From Acholeplasmatales bacterium (GTDB taxonomy: Bacteria; Bacillota_I; Bacilli_A; Acholeplasmatales; Anaeroplasmataceae), in assembly GCA_017388605.1 (NCBI GenBank), contig JAFPIE010000276.1, forward strand, positions 1 to 6,276: DNA of 6,276 bases. Reading direction: 5' to 3'. Shown piece by piece: positions 6,053-6,276 of this stretch; positions within the stretch are counted from its first letter, which is position 1; each line of letters opens with the position of its first letter. The notes under the pieces were generated by a model, which saw only the letters and a list, made by a program, of their open reading frames with translations, was not told where the DNA came from and did not search any database. The translations under genes were made by a program, and so were the position numbers.

Positions 6053-6081
6053 ATGATAACATTATTAGGATTGTCATTCAA
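6053..6081 (-). promoter_or_regulatory. Promoter of the candidate toxin mRNA
   Basis: On the minus strand, -35 TTGAAT (6081-6076), a spacer of exactly 17 bp, and -10 TATCAT (6058-6053) preceded by TGT, an extended -10. A start at the G opposite base 6046 puts the CCATAT/ATATGG hairpin at the extreme 5' end. The -35 hexamer is identical to that of the convergent promoter at 5760. Confidence 0.75.
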
Positions 6082-6098
6082 TATATTTTGTTGATTTG

Positions 6099-6127
6099 TT
6101 GATTTATTGTATATAATTTATTATAAT
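6099..6127 (+). promoter_or_regulatory. Divergent promoter of the RhuM-family gene
   Basis: TTGATT (6099-6104), 17 bp, TATAAT (6122-6127). A second overlapping pair, TTGATT (6091-6096) and TATAAT (6112-6117), has only 15 bp between its elements. The preferred pair gives a start near 6134 and a very short leader. It points away from the toxin-mRNA promoter 17 bp to its left. Confidence 0.6.
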
Positions 6128-6152
6128 TGTTTTATAAGGATGTGACTTTCTT

Positions 6153-6276
6153 ATGAATGAATATGAAATCATAAAATTTAAGAATGATGATATTGAACTA
6201 TCTGTCAATGTTTCACCTTCAGAAGACACTGTTTGGTTAACAAAAGAACAAATGGCCATATTATTTGATAGGGATA
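6153..6276 (+). CDS. RhuM-family protein, N-terminus (3' partial)
   Basis: Forty-one codons are visible before the right edge: MNEYEIIKFKNDDIELSV, then NVSPSEDTVWLTKEQMAILF, then DRD. The stretch TVWLTKEQMAILFDRD is the signature start of RhuM-family proteins, in which TVWL(T/S)xxQMAxLFxxDRxxIxxHI forms a helix-turn-helix-like DNA-binding segment. Family members run to about 300 residues or more, so most of the gene is missing here. The role is unsettled: the name comes from a Salmonella pathogenicity-island gene, and relatives are common in genomic islands, sometimes fused or adjacent to Fic/Doc proteins. The RBS AAGGATGTGA (6136-6145) lies 7 bases before the ATG and has one mismatch to the ideal AAGGAGGTGA. 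An in-frame TAA at 6135-6137 rules out a longer N-terminus. Confidence 0.85.
   Translation, partial: MNEYEIIKFKNDDIELSVNVSPSEDTVWLTKEQMAILFDRD

Overview
The window is AT-rich DNA, probably from a low-GC gut-type member of the Bacillota (Bacilli/Erysipelotrichia-like). I base this on strong AGGAG-type ribosome binding sites, textbook sigma-A-like promoters with TGn extended -10 elements, tight U-tailed terminators between single genes, and Trp always written TGG. All recognised genes end in TAA and the standard code fits. The lineage is an inference from style, not from a marker gene.

Bases 1-3502 hold the 3' part of a very large gene whose start lies to the left of the window. Its product is a helical repeat rod, including six tandem units with an exact 74-residue period, followed by a beta-rich C-terminal region with no visible cell-wall anchor. 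A strong terminator follows. Bases 3541-3970 hold a monocistronic small gene for a conserved hypothetical protein with a CxCGH start, again closed by a terminator. Bases 4064-5685 hold a monocistronic gene for a DUF2130/COG4487-like protein: a long coiled coil joined to a domain with a D...ExK pattern like PD-(D/E)XK nucleases. It has its own extended -10 promoter and terminator.

Bases 5760-6081 are the most interesting part. They hold no long ORF, but they carry two convergent promoters, a shared hairpin terminator, a 14-bp perfect direct repeat flanking that terminator, and two coupled very short minus-strand reading frames with excellent Shine-Dalgarno sites. The second frame encodes a 23-residue peptide that is almost entirely Ile/Leu/Val. 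The layout resembles the type I toxin-antitoxin par/fst locus: a toxin mRNA of about 230 nt, and a convergent antitoxin RNA of about 67 nt meeting it at a bidirectional terminator with repeats. The peptide itself is not Fst, and the pairing plan differs because the repeat lies in the 3' UTR. I propose it as an undescribed type I toxin-antitoxin-like locus.

From 6099 onward a divergent promoter drives the start of a RhuM-family gene that runs off the right edge. RhuM proteins are often found in mobile or defence-rich regions, so the right part of the window may be accessory DNA.
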